Source: Castellaniella sp044508625 (GTDB taxonomy: Bacteria > Pseudomonadota > Gammaproteobacteria > Burkholderiales > Burkholderiaceae_B). Taken from it: a stretch of DNA of 64,000 nucleotides. Positions within the stretch are counted from its first letter, which is position 1. Every line of letters starts with the position of its first letter. The position numbers and the translations under genes are program-made. The stretch is from assembly GCA_044508625.1 (NCBI GenBank), contig JBIQHJ010000001.1, positions 1 to 64,000 on the forward strand, written 5' to 3'. The notes under the pieces are model-generated. The model did not search any database. It worked only from the letters and a program-made list of their open reading frames with translations, and was not told the DNA's origin. This document shows, in pieces, positions 1 to 8,298 of the stretch.

Positions 1-236
1 TGGATGTAGGCGCATCCGAGCACGTAGAGGCCTATGCCGACGACGTAGCCGTTCCCCTTTTTTTCGATCCAGCGGCGCTGCTCCAGCGAATCGAGCAGCA
101 GGTAGAGGGTGCTCTTGGCCAGGCCCGCGTGCTGCGCCAGTTCAGCGGGACGCACCGGCTCGTTGCGTGAAGCCAGCAGCCGCAGGATCGTGTCCGCCCG
201 GTCCACGGCGGGTACGGCGGATTTTGGGACGTCCAT
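1..236 (-). CDS. IclR-family transcriptional regulator, N-terminal part
   Basis: The visible 78 residues are the winged-helix DNA-binding domain of an IclR regulator: VDRADTILRLLASRNEPVRP, then ELAQHAGLAKSTLYLLLDSLEQRRWI and the wing GNGYVVGIGLYVLG. The C-terminal ligand-binding (GAF-like) domain lies beyond the left edge. The start is the ATG at 234-236, preceded by GGAAAGGAG four bases upstream. That ribosome binding site overlaps one arm of the dyad at 245-263, so the protein may repress its own gene. It is divergent from the GH88 gene at 365, and its likely effector is an intermediate of the adjacent catabolic genes (inference). Family assignment is secure; specificity is unknown. Confidence 0.85.
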   Translation of the reverse strand, partial: MDVPKSAVPAVDRADTILRLLASRNEPVRPAELAQHAGLAKSTLYLLLDSLEQRRWIEKKGNGYVVGIGLYVLGCAYI

Positions 237-244
237 CTCGCTCC

Positions 245-263
245 TTTCCAAAATATAGGAAAT
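245..263. promoter_or_regulatory. Candidate IclR operator (dyad TTTCC-N8-GGAAA)
   Basis: A perfect 5+5 bp inverted repeat with an AT-rich centre in a GC-rich region. It overlaps the ribosome binding site of the iclR-type gene and lies about 100 bp upstream of the GH88 start. The element at 10051-10069 matches it at 15 of 19 positions. The IclR assignment is inference from position and shape. Confidence 0.45.
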
Positions 264-288
264 TAGATCAATGTATTGTTCACTTCCC

Positions 289-306
289 GAAGTCTATATA
301 CACTTC
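289..306. promoter_or_regulatory. Inverted repeat GAAGT-N8-ACTTC in the iclR/GH88 divergent region
   Basis: A second perfect 5+5 bp dyad, with the AT-rich spacer CTATATAC between its arms. It lies 59 bp before the GH88 start codon and could be a second operator or overlap the core promoter. No independent support. Confidence 0.3.
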
Positions 307-364
307 GCGGCAAAGTCCAAGGGTTTCGCAGCCGCGCAATCCGCTTTCTCCATACAGGCTCATC

Positions 365-1624
365 ATGGGAAACGAACACACGAATCATGAAGACGTCGCC
401 GGGCGCCGGGCCCTGTCCGAGGACATGCGGGCGCTGTTCGGCCGGACGCTGGACCGCATGGCGCAGAAAGTCGCCGAGGACGAGGCCCGCTTCGGCGTCG
501 AGTTCCCCTACGTGACCCGGCCCGACGGGAGCTGGGACCTGCTGCCGGCGTCGCTGTCGGCGGGCTACAGCGGGGACGCCTGGAGCCACGGCAACTGGTT
601 CTGCGGCTTCTGGGTGGGCCTGCTGCTGGCCTCCTACCTGCACACGGGGGACCCGCGCTACATGACGTGGGCGCGCGAGCGCATGCGGCTGGTGGCGCAG
701 AGGGCCGATGACGGCAATACGCACGACATCGGCTTCATCTTCGAGAGCAGCGCGGTGCCGGCGTTCCACATCACCGGCGACGAGTGGTATGCCGGGATCG
801 GGCTGCGGGCCGCCAGCCGCCTGCGCGCGCGCCTGGTGACCACGCCCGAGGGCGCCTACATCGCCTCGTGGGGGCCGATGGACGATCCGCGCGGGCGCCG
901 CAGCTCGGCGATCGACACCATGGCCAACCTGCCCCTGCTGTACTGGGCGGCGAACCACAGCGGCGACGGCAGCTTCCGCCTGGCGGCCGATGCGCACGCG
1001 GCCATGACGGCCAAGGGTTTCATCCGCCCGAATTGGTCGACCTACCATGCGGTCGAGTACGACGAGGCGACCGGCAGGCGCACGCGCGGTTTCACCTTCC
1101 AGGGGGCGGCGGACGAGTCCGACTGGGCGCGGGGGCAGGGCTGGGCCATCTATGGCTATGTGGAATCCCTGCGCGAGACCCGCAGGGCGCGGTACCTGGA
1201 TCTCGCGGAAAAGACCGCGGGCCATTACCTCCAGCGCCTCGGCGACCGCCTGGTGCCGCCCTGGGATTTCGATGCGGAAGGGGCGGACGCGGACATCAAG
1301 GATACGGCGACCACGGCGATCGTCGCCTCGGCCCTGATCGAACTGGGCGCCATCCATCCGGACCGTGCGGCGGCGCTCGCCTGGCGCGAGCGGGGGCTGG
1401 GCATGCTGGCCGGCCTGTGCCGCGAGGAGTTCGCCTCCGAGGACGGCCACAGGGGGCTGCTGCGCAATAGCTGCTATTCCAGGCCGCACAATCAGGGCGT
1501 GGCGAGCGCCACCATGTTCGGCGATTATTTCTTCGTGGAGGCCCTGTGCCGCGCCGCCATGCCCGGCCGCCTGCTGCCGGCCTCGCGGCCCGTCGTCCCG
1601 GCACCGTCTGCCGCGGTCGCATGA
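365..1624 (+). CDS. Glycoside hydrolase family 88 (unsaturated glucuronyl hydrolase-like)
   Basis: A 419-residue protein with the (alpha/alpha)6-barrel signature of GH88 enzymes, which release 4,5-unsaturated uronic acids from the non-reducing end of polysaccharide-lyase products. D121 (in THDIGF) and D184 (in AIDTMANL) correspond to the two aspartates, Asp88 and Asp149, described for the Bacillus GL1 enzyme. The segment DESDWARGQGWAIYGY near residue 255 is typical. There is no signal peptide, so it is probably cytoplasmic. The ATG at 365 was chosen because it begins the conserved region; an upstream in-frame extension is possible but reads through the promoter dyads. No polysaccharide lyase is visible nearby, so the natural substrate is open. 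Confidence 0.85.
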   Translation: MGNEHTNHEDVAGRRALSEDMRALFGRTLDRMAQKVAEDEARFGVEFPYVTRPDGSWDLLPASLSAGYSGDAWSHGNWFCGFWVGLLLASYLHTGDPRYMTWARERMRLVAQRADDGNTHDIGFIFESSAVPAFHITGDEWYAGIGLRAASRLRARLVTTPEGAYIASWGPMDDPRGRRSSAIDTMANLPLLYWAANHSGDGSFRLAADAHAAMTAKGFIRPNWSTYHAVEYDEATGRRTRGFTFQGAADESDWARGQGWAIYGYVESLRETRRARYLDLAEKTAGHYLQRLGDRLVPPWDFDAEGADADIKDTATTAIVASALIELGAIHPDRAAALAWRERGLGMLAGLCREEFASEDGHRGLLRNSCYSRPHNQGVASATMFGDYFFVEALCRAAMPGRLLPASRPVVPAPSAAVA

Positions 1625-1694
1625 ATGCGCGGCCTTGGGGCGGACGGCTCCTGGGTCGGCCGCTTCGGGGCCATCCGTTCCTGGTCCGTCCGGC

Positions 1695-2732
1695 TCATTC
1701 GCCGGACGCTTCCAGGGCGCGGATCCGTTCATAGAGGCGTGAGGGGATGCTGACCTCGCCGCTCTCGAGAGTGCGGCGGCGCGCCTCGTAGCGTCGCTGG
1801 GAGGGCAGCCGGGCGCCTTGCGCGGCGATGGCCTCGAAGAACCGTTCGGCGCGCTCGAAATGGAACGCGCGCTCCGGCCCGAGGAATACGTCGGGGTCCA
1901 GCGCCAGGATGAACTCCCCGTGCAGCGGGGCCAGCGCCGCCCCGCCGTCGACCGCGATGGAGTCGGCGCTCAGCAGGTCGCCGATCATGGGGCCCGTCAG
2001 CAGCTCGATCATGGCGGACAGGGCGGATCCCTTGTGCCCGCCGAAGGTGCGCAGCGCCCCTTTCAGGGCGGCCGCCGGATCGGTGGTGGGTTCCCCGCGG
2101 TCGTCGACCGCCCACTCCGGAGGGATCGGCTTGCCGGCGAGCCGGTGCATCTCGATGTCGCTGCGCGCGATGACGCTGGTGGCGAAGTCGAACACGAAGG
2201 GCGGGCCCCCGGGACGGGGCCAGCCGAAGGCGATGGGATTGGTGCCGAAGGTCGGCCTGCGGCCGCCCTCGGGCGCCACGCAATTGACCCCTTGCGTCAT
2301 GACCAGCGCAACCAGCCCCCTGTCGGTCAGGGCCTCGACCTCGGGCCAGAGCGCCGAGAAGTGATAGCAATTGTTGATGGTCATCACCGCGACGCCGGTC
2401 TTAGCGGCTTTCTCGGCCAGCAGCGGCGCGCCGGTCCTGAAGCCGAGCAGCGAATACCCGAAACGCGCGTCGACCCGCAGCAGGGAAGGGGTCCGGTCAT
2501 CGATGGCCGGGACGGCGCCGCGGTCGATCTTGCCCAGGCGGATCAGCTCGACCGCGCCCGGCAACTGGTGGAAGCCATGGGAATGGCATTCGTCGCGCTG
2601 CGCCGCGGCCATGGCGTCGACCACCGCCTCCGTGTGCCCGGGCGAGAGCCCACACGACAGCAGCACATTGGCCGCCATCCCGCGCAGTTCGTCCAGGGAC
2701 ACGCGGATGGCGGATTCCGTGGCGCCGCTCAT
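1695..2732 (-). CDS. Ldh2-family malate/L-lactate-type dehydrogenase
   Basis: A 345-residue NAD(P)H-dependent 2-oxo/2-hydroxy-acid (or imino-acid) oxidoreductase of the Ldh2/YbiC fold, unrelated to Rossmann malate dehydrogenases. Family marks are SHGFHQLPGAVELIR near residue 40, TINNCYHFSALWPEVE near 120, FGTNPIAFGWPRPG near 160 and FDFATSVIARSDIEMH near 180. It is the last gene of the minus-strand operon that begins at 9969. Its ATG overlaps the stop of the preceding MaoC gene (ATGA-type overlap), so translation is coupled. The substrate cannot be read from sequence; relatives act on malate, ureidoglycolate, 2,3-diketogulonate and pyrroline-2-carboxylate. Confidence 0.85.
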   Translation of the reverse strand: MSGATESAIRVSLDELRGMAANVLLSCGLSPGHTEAVVDAMAAAQRDECHSHGFHQLPGAVELIRLGKIDRGAVPAIDDRTPSLLRVDARFGYSLLGFRTGAPLLAEKAAKTGVAVMTINNCYHFSALWPEVEALTDRGLVALVMTQGVNCVAPEGGRRPTFGTNPIAFGWPRPGGPPFVFDFATSVIARSDIEMHRLAGKPIPPEWAVDDRGEPTTDPAAALKGALRTFGGHKGSALSAMIELLTGPMIGDLLSADSIAVDGGAALAPLHGEFILALDPDVFLGPERAFHFERAERFFEAIAAQGARLPSQRRYEARRRTLESGEVSIPSRLYERIRALEASGE

Positions 2733-3184
2733 GCCCTGAATTCCAGTTCTTTCAGGGCCGATTGTCCGGTCAGTACGCATTCTCCGCCCTGTTTGTGCAC
2801 GGTGGTCCGGATGACGAGGATGCGCTTGCCGGTCTTTTTCTCCACCACCGTCGGCTCGATCGTCAGGGTGTCCCCGATGTAGACCGGGCCGAGGAAGCGC
2901 AGGTCCTGCCCGACGTAGACGAAGCCGGTGCCCGTCAGGCGCGTATGCGCCGTCGAGATCAGCGCGCCGGTGAACAGGCCGTGGACCACCCTGCGGCCGA
3001 AGACGGTCCTGGCGGCGAATGCGTCGTCCATGTGCAGCGGATTGTCGTCGCCCGACAGGGCTTCGAACACGCCGACGTCGATCGCGGTGATGGTCCGGGT
3101 CAGGGTGTACTTGCGGCCGACCTCGATGTCGTCGAAGCCCGGCATGGCCGCGGGCCGGGTTCCGGGGATCTGGGCGGCCTTCAT
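2729..3184 (-). CDS. MaoC-like hot-dog dehydratase ((R)-specific enoyl-CoA hydratase type)
   Basis: A 151-residue single hot-dog domain. The hydratase motif SGDDNPLHMDDAFA near residues 45-58 keeps the Asp and His of PhaJ-type enoyl-CoA hydratases, followed by the usual VVHGLFTGALIS helix. It probably hydrates a 2-enoyl-CoA made by the acyl-CoA dehydrogenase at 4401. Its stop overlaps the start of the Ldh2 gene, and its start overlaps the 3' end of the CaiB gene, so it is embedded in a tightly coupled operon. It is one of two MaoC paralogues in the operon and may take over the step of the broken enoyl-CoA hydratase (inference). Confidence 0.85.
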   Translation of the reverse strand: MKAAQIPGTRPAAMPGFDDIEVGRKYTLTRTITAIDVGVFEALSGDDNPLHMDDAFAARTVFGRRVVHGLFTGALISTAHTRLTGTGFVYVGQDLRFLGPVYIGDTLTIEPTVVEKKTGKRILVIRTTVHKQGGECVLTGQSALKELEFRA

Positions 3185-4383
3185 GATTGCGTCTCCCGGC
3201 TGGAGGCGGGCAGGCGGGTGGCCCCTTCGGAGGCCATCGTCCGGATCTCCTCCTCGCCGTATCCGGCCTCGCGCAGGACCTCGAGCGTGTGCTCGCCCAG
3301 CAGCGGCGGCGTGCGGCGCAGCGGCGGCGCCTTGCCGTCGTAGCGCACCGGGTGGGCCAGCACGCGGATCGTCCCCGCCCGGGGATAGTCGATCGGCAGG
3401 ATGGCTTCGTTGTGCCGCACCTGCGGATCGGCCTCGACCTGCTCGTAATCGTTGACGGGCGCATACCAGATCCCGTGCGTTTCGAAGGTGGCCATCCAGT
3501 GCTCCGTCGTCCGCCCGCGCAGGGCGTCGCATGCGATGGCGTGGACCTCGCTGCGCCGCTCCATCGAGCCCCCCTCGCCGAAGGTCGCCAGTTCCGGCCT
3601 CTCGAGCGCCTCGGCGAGCCTGTCCAATGGCGAGATCGACACCGCGATCCAGTGGTCTGACGTGCGGTAGACGCCGTAGGGCGCGCCGTGGAATCGGCTG
3701 CCCATCGCCGGGGTGCTGCGCTCCCAGAGCGGCCCCTTGTTCAGATAGTAGCAGAACGGCTCGATCTGCAGGTCGAGGGCCGCGTTCAGCAGGTTGCTCT
3801 CGACCTTCGCGCCTTGTCCGGTGCGCTCGCGCCGGTGCAGCGCGGCCAGCACCCCGAAGGCGGCGAGGCAGGCGGCGTGCTGGTCCACGATGGCCGAGCC
3901 GACGGGCACCGGGCCCGATTCGGCGTCGCCCGAGAGCATGGTCAGCCCGCTCATGGCCTGGAGCAGGAGGTCCTGGCCGGGGCGTTTCAGATAGGGGCCC
4001 GAGGATCCGTAGCCGGTGCAGGAGCAGTAGACCAGCCGCGGATTGATGGTCTTGAGGGCCTCGTAGCCCAGGCCGAGCTTTTCCATGACGCCGGGCCTGT
4101 AGTTCTCGACCAGCACGTCGGCCTCCTCGGCCAGGCGCCGGGCGATTTCCAGGCCGCGCGGATGCTGCAGGTCGAGGGTGATGCTGCGCTGGTTCCGGTT
4201 GGCCAGCATGAAGAACACGCTGACGCCCTCGACGAAGGCGTCGAAGCCCGCCCATTGGCGCTCCCAGGCCCCCTTGGCAGGCTCGATCTTGATGACGTCG
4301 GCGCCGACGTCGGCGAGCATCTGGACCGCGGACGGTCCCTGCAGAAAGTGGGTGAAGCTGAGAATTCTGATTCCTTCCAGCAT
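3181..4383 (-). CDS. CaiB/BaiF family (class III) CoA-transferase
   Basis: A 400-residue class III CoA-transferase that activates a carboxylic acid by moving CoA from a donor such as succinyl-CoA. D138 in RPGQDLLLQAMSGL is the expected catalytic aspartate. The N-terminal Rossmann part (LADVGADVIKIEPAKGAWER, residues 23-42) and VENYRPGVMEKLGLGY near 92 are typical. I chose the ATG at 4383 because AGGAA sits six bases upstream. An alternative ATG at 4404 overlaps the acyl-CoA dehydrogenase stop (ATGA) and adds seven residues. Context suggests it thioesterifies the substrate imported by the TRAP system. Confidence 0.87.
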   Translation of the reverse strand: MLEGIRILSFTHFLQGPSAVQMLADVGADVIKIEPAKGAWERQWAGFDAFVEGVSVFFMLANRNQRSITLDLQHPRGLEIARRLAEEADVLVENYRPGVMEKLGLGYEALKTINPRLVYCSCTGYGSSGPYLKRPGQDLLLQAMSGLTMLSGDAESGPVPVGSAIVDQHAACLAAFGVLAALHRRERTGQGAKVESNLLNAALDLQIEPFCYYLNKGPLWERSTPAMGSRFHGAPYGVYRTSDHWIAVSISPLDRLAEALERPELATFGEGGSMERRSEVHAIACDALRGRTTEHWMATFETHGIWYAPVNDYEQVEADPQVRHNEAILPIDYPRAGTIRVLAHPVRYDGKAPPLRRTPPLLGEHTLEVLREAGYGEEEIRTMASEGATRLPASSRETQS

Positions 4384-4400
4384 GGCCTTTTCCTGTCGGG

Positions 4401-5528
4401 TCATGAAAGCAATTCGCGTGAAATGATCATCCGCTGGATCTCGGAGGTGCCCTCCACGATCTCCAGCACCTTGGCGTCGCCGAAGGCGCGCGCGACGGGA
4501 TACTCGCTGATGACGCCGTAGCCGCCATGGATCTGCACGGCCTGGTGCGCCGCCTCCATGGCCTTTTCGGTGGCGAACAGCTTGGCCATCGAGGCCTCGC
4601 GGGCGAAGGGCTCGCCCCGGTCCTTGCGCGCCGCCGCGTCGTACAGCATGAGGCGGGCGGCGTGGGCGTGGACCGCCATGTCCGCCGCCTTGAACTGCAG
4701 GGCCTGGAAATCCGCGATGGGATGCCCGAACGCCCGGCGCTGCTTCATGTAGGCGAGCGAGCGGTCCAGCGAGCCCTGCAGCAGGCCCAGCGCCAGGGCG
4801 CCGATCAGTATCCGTCCCGTGCCGATCTGCGCCAGCGTCTGGCGCAGGCCGGCCCCCCGCTCGCCCAGGAGGTTTTCTGCGGGCAGCCGGCAGTCCTGGA
4901 AGGAAAGCTCGCAGGTGCTGGAGGCGCGCCAGCCGATCTTGCGCAGCTTGCGGCCGTGATGGAAGCCAGGAGTCCCGCCGGGCACGATGAAATTGGAGAT
5001 CTCTTTGCGGCCGTCGGGGCGCAGGCCCGTCACGGCCGCGATCACGACCGGGCTGGTGATCCCGGTGCCCGTGTTGCTGATGAAGGTCTTGGCGCCGTCG
5101 ATGATCCAGTGGCTGCCGTCCCATCGGGCGCGGGTGGAGATATTGGCGGCATCGGATCCCGCATCCGGCTCGGACAGGCCGATGGCCCCCACCCGGCTGC
5201 CGTCCAGGATGGGCGCCAGGTAACGGCGCTTTTGCTCGTCGGTGCCGTAGTTGGCGAGCAGGCTCGCCACGGTCGAATTGGCCATCAGCGCATTGGCCAC
5301 GGCGCAGTCCACGCGCGCCAGTTCCTCCAGGACGACGACGAAGGAGACCCAGTCGCCGTCGCCGCCGCCGAATGCCTTCGGATATGGCAGGCCCGGGAAT
5401 CCCAGCTCGCCCGCCTTCCTCCAGATGTCGTGGGGGAAGGCCTCGTCCTCCCAGAGCGTCTCGGACACCGGCGCGATCTCGCGCTCGGCGAAGCGCCTGA
5501 CGGCATCGCGGATGAGTTCGTGCTCCAT
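4401..5528 (-). CDS. Acyl-CoA dehydrogenase
   Basis: A 375-residue flavoprotein that introduces the 2,3 double bond in an acyl-CoA, passing electrons to ETF. Landmarks are the FAD-binding segment IGLSEPDAGSDAANI near 122, the QTLAQIGTGRILIGALALG helix, QIHGGYGVISEYPVAR near 335 and VEGTSEIQRM. E359 in the last motif is the catalytic base of medium-chain-type enzymes, so the protein looks intact. The start has AAGGAGG eight bases upstream. This ribosome binding site lies inside the 3' end of the enoyl-CoA hydratase remnant, so the remnant's deletion joint left this gene's initiation region intact. Confidence 0.9.
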   Translation of the reverse strand: MEHELIRDAVRRFAEREIAPVSETLWEDEAFPHDIWRKAGELGFPGLPYPKAFGGGDGDWVSFVVVLEELARVDCAVANALMANSTVASLLANYGTDEQKRRYLAPILDGSRVGAIGLSEPDAGSDAANISTRARWDGSHWIIDGAKTFISNTGTGITSPVVIAAVTGLRPDGRKEISNFIVPGGTPGFHHGRKLRKIGWRASSTCELSFQDCRLPAENLLGERGAGLRQTLAQIGTGRILIGALALGLLQGSLDRSLAYMKQRRAFGHPIADFQALQFKAADMAVHAHAARLMLYDAAARKDRGEPFAREASMAKLFATEKAMEAAHQAVQIHGGYGVISEYPVARAFGDAKVLEIVEGTSEIQRMIISRELLS

Positions 5529-5529
5529 G

Positions 5530-5748
5530 TCATTTTCCTCCTTGCCGTTTCGCGCGCTCTTTCTTGCCGCCCGCGCCCGCGAGGACGATGGCCCCGACCG
5601 AGCCGTCCTCGCAGGCGCCGGACAATGCCTCCTCCAGCGCGCCCAGCAGTCCGGCCGAGAAGGCATTGAGCTTTTCCGGGCGGTTCAGCGTCAGGATGCG
5701 CACCGCCCCCCGCTGCGAGGCGAGCACCGCCGATGTTTCCGATGGCAT
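5530..5748 (-). pseudogene. Truncated enoyl-CoA hydratase/isomerase remnant
   Basis: The 72-residue frame begins as a normal crotonase-family protein (AVRILTLNRPEKLNAFSAGL, then SVGAIVLAGAG) but runs into the basic tail GGKKERAKRQGGK and stops. Family members are about 260 residues. The oxyanion-hole region after GAGxAFCAG, both catalytic glutamates and the C-terminal helices are missing. It sits between the MaoC gene (3 bp gap) and the acyl-CoA dehydrogenase (1 bp gap), exactly where a working hydratase would be expected. The simplest reading is an internal deletion of about 570 bp (estimated from family length). It cannot be catalytically active. Confidence 0.8.
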
Positions 5749-5751
5749 GGT

Positions 5752-6177
5752 TCAAAGCACCTTGAGATAGGTCCTGCCCTGAGCCACGACGGTCCCGGCC
5801 TGGTTGGTGACGGCCGCATCGAAGACGCAGGTGTTGCGGTCCTCGTCCTTTTCGACCAGCGTCAGCCGCGCCGTCACCGTGTCCCCGATGAAGACGGGGG
5901 CCCTGAAGGTGATGTCGTAGCGGTACGAGACGGCCCCCGGATCGGGCGCCTTCGCCGCCATGTAGCCCATGACCGTGGCGAGGAACCCCACCGAGAGGGC
6001 CCCTTGCGCGATGCGCCGGCCGAACTGCGTCCGCTTGGCGTATTCCTCGTTGAGGTGCACGCCGTAGAAATCCCCGACGATCCCGGCGAATCCGTAGACG
6101 TCGTATTCGGACACCGTCTTGGCGAAATCCGCGGTATCGCCGATCGCATAGCAATCCATGTGGGGCCGCTTCGCCAT
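5752..6177 (-). CDS. MaoC-like hot-dog dehydratase, second copy
   Basis: A 141-residue hot-dog protein. The hydratase segment GIVGDFYGVHLNEEYAKRTQ (residues about 33-52) keeps the Asp-x4-His pair, followed by RIAQGALSVGFLATVMG. It differs clearly from the paralogue at 2729, so they are unlikely to be recent duplicates. It lies 2 bp after the dctP stop and just before the hydratase remnant. A later ATG at 6159 is possible, but the first ATG gives the usual length. It probably hydrates or dehydrates a branched or hydroxylated acyl-CoA. Confidence 0.83.
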   Translation of the reverse strand: MAKRPHMDCYAIGDTADFAKTVSEYDVYGFAGIVGDFYGVHLNEEYAKRTQFGRRIAQGALSVGFLATVMGYMAAKAPDPGAVSYRYDITFRAPVFIGDTVTARLTLVEKDEDRNTCVFDAAVTNQAGTVVAQGRTYLKVL

Positions 6178-6179
6178 GC

Positions 6180-7166
6180 CTATTGCTCCTTGGCCTGCTG
6201 GATTTCCTTGTACAGCGCCTCGCCGTCGGGAATTTCCTTGAGCAGGGAGGCCACCACGGGCTCGCTGGCCTTCTTGAGCGAGCTCACGTCCGAATCCACG
6301 ACCGTCACGCCCGCGGCCTTCATGCGCTCGATCGACTCGGCATAGGACTTCTTGTAGTAGTCGCGGCCGTAGGCGAGGGCCTCGGTGGCCGATTCCTGGA
6401 GGATCTTCTGCTGCTCGGGGGTCAGCTTGTCCCACTTGGCCTTGGAGATGATCAGCAGGGCGGGCAGGTAGTGGACCTTGGTCAGGTTGTAGTATTTGGA
6501 CACCTCGAGGAACTTGTCCATCACGAACTGGTCGGGCGAGGTGTCGCCGCCGTCGACCACGCCCTGCTGCAGCGACAGGTACAGGTCGCCGTAGGCCATG
6601 GGGGTGGGCAGGGCGCCGAACGAGCGATAGGTCTCGACGTAGCCGGGCGACTGCATGACGCGCAGCTTTTCGCCGTTCATGTCGGCGCTGCCCTTGATGG
6701 GCTTGGCCGAAAAGACGTTGCGCTCCATCACCGAGAGAAAGCCCAGGCCCACCAGGTTGTAGCGCGGCAGCATGTCGAGGAATTTCTGGCCGATGGGGCC
6801 GGCCAGCACCTTGTTGGCCTGGTCGACGCTGTCGAACAGGTAGGGCACGTCGAACAGGCTATAGGCCTTCACGGTATTGGTCAGCGGCGCCTGGGCCGTG
6901 ATCAGCATGTCCTGCACCCCGCTGCGGGCGGCCTGGATCATCTTCACCTCGCCGCCGAGCTGGGACTGGGGGAACAGCTTGATCTTGATCTCGCCGTTGG
7001 ACTTGCGGGCGGCGATCTCGGCCATTCGTTCGCCGGTGGCCTGGTAATGGCTGTCGGGCGCCAGCGTATGGCCCAGGCTGAGTTCGACCGTGGCCGCCAT
7101 CGCGGCGGGGGCGGACAGGGCGGCCGTCCACGCGACGGCGGCCAGGGCTAGGGTCTTGAGTTTCAT
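6180..7166 (-). CDS. dctP: TRAP transporter solute-binding protein (DctP family)
   Basis: A 328-residue periplasmic receptor of a tripartite ATP-independent transporter. Residues 1-24 are a clear signal peptide ending AAMA before ATVELSLGHT. DctP landmarks include FPQSQLGGEVKMIQAARSG near 68, the arginine-bearing GEKLRVMQSPGYVETYRSFG near 170 that normally clamps the ligand carboxylate, and QQGVVDGGDTSPDQF. TTGGAGA lies six bases before the start. It follows dctM in the operon. The receptor looks intact although its membrane partners are damaged, so it may now be useless or serve another QM pair (inference). Confidence 0.9.
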   Translation of the reverse strand: MKLKTLALAAVAWTAALSAPAAMAATVELSLGHTLAPDSHYQATGERMAEIAARKSNGEIKIKLFPQSQLGGEVKMIQAARSGVQDMLITAQAPLTNTVKAYSLFDVPYLFDSVDQANKVLAGPIGQKFLDMLPRYNLVGLGFLSVMERNVFSAKPIKGSADMNGEKLRVMQSPGYVETYRSFGALPTPMAYGDLYLSLQQGVVDGGDTSPDQFVMDKFLEVSKYYNLTKVHYLPALLIISKAKWDKLTPEQQKILQESATEALAYGRDYYKKSYAESIERMKAAGVTVVDSDVSSLKKASEPVVASLLKEIPDGEALYKEIQQAKEQ

Positions 7167-7224
7167 GTCGAGTCTCCAATGTGGTTGTTGATTTTGGGGG
7201 GGACGGGAGTCCCCGGGGTTTGCC

Positions 7225-8298
7225 TCAGAACATCCAGGTGCTCAAAGCGGGGACGTAGCTGACGATCAGGATGTCGATGATCAGGACGCCCAGGAATATC
7301 AGCAGCGGCTTCATCAACTGCTCCAGCCGCACATTGGCGACCTGGCAGACGACGAACAGGTTGATGCCGACCGGGGGCGTGACCATCCCCACCGCCAGGT
7401 TGACGATCATGATGGTGCCGAAGTGGATGGGATCGATGCCGAAATGGATCGCCGCGGGGGCGAGGATGGGCGCGAGGATGATGATCGCGGCCAGCGTCTC
7501 CATCAGCATGCCGACGATGAACAGGGCCACGTTCACCAGCAGGAGGAAGAATACCGGGCTGTCCGAGGCCTGCGTCAGGAAATGGCCGAGCTTGTGCGGC
7601 ACCTGGTTCATCGTCAGGATGTAGGCGAAGATGGCGGCGAAGGCCACGATGACCAGGATGATCGCCGAGGTCACGGCCGAGCGGCCGAACACGTCCAGCA
7701 GCTCGCTCCATTTCAGCTCGCGGTAGACGAACAGGCCGATGAACATCGCGTACAGCGCCGCGACGACGGCGGCCTCGGTCGTGGTGAACAGGCCGCCGTA
7801 TATGCCGCCCAGGATGATGACGGGCATCATGACGGCCAGGGCGGCGTCGCCGGACGCCCGCACGACGTTCGCCAGCCATTGGCCGAGGGTGATCTCCTGC
7901 ACGGCATCGAACCCGACCAGGCGGGCGCGCACCCAGATCACCAGCATCAGCGACAGGCCGATGAGGATGCCCGGGAATATGCCCGCGAGGAACAGCGAGG
8001 CGACGGACACGTTGGCCGACAGCGCATAGACGATCATGGGGATCGAGGGCGGGATGATCACGCCCAGCTCGCCCGAGGATGCGGTGATCGCGGCGGCGAA
8101 GTTGCGCGGATAGCCCTTGCGTTCCATGGCCGGGATGAGCGTGGAGCCGATCGCCGCGGTGGTCGCGGAGGACGAGCCCGACATCGTAGAGAAGAACATC
8201 GTGCTCAGCACCACCACCGAACCCAGGCCCCCGCGCACCCAGCCGACGATGGCGTTGGCCAGGTTGACCAGGCGCTGCGCGATGCCGCCCGACTGCAT
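7225..8298 (-). pseudogene. dctM: TRAP transporter large permease DctM, N-terminally truncated
   Basis: The 357-residue frame matches a DctM 12-helix permease from the LAGNLM segment onward (MFFSTMSGSSSATTAAIGST, SGELGVIIPPSIPMIVYAL, METLAAIIILAPILAPAAIH, GMVTPPVGINLF). The first 70-85 residues, which carry the first two or so membrane helices, are absent. The only usable start is the ATG at 8296-8298, which overlaps the stop of the truncated dctQ (TGATG), so reinitiation could give a shortened protein. Upstream codons in this frame read D-L-A-G-N-L, the authentic DctM sequence, then become out-of-frame dctQ. I interpret it as the right half of a deletion joint. Transport activity is doubtful. 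Confidence 0.75.

Noticed and set aside
263..1732. Long minus-strand open frame of 489 codons opposite the GH88 gene
   Set aside because: It is an Arg/Ala/Gly-rich antisense shadow with no recognisable domain, whereas the plus strand encodes a full GH88 enzyme with its catalytic residues.
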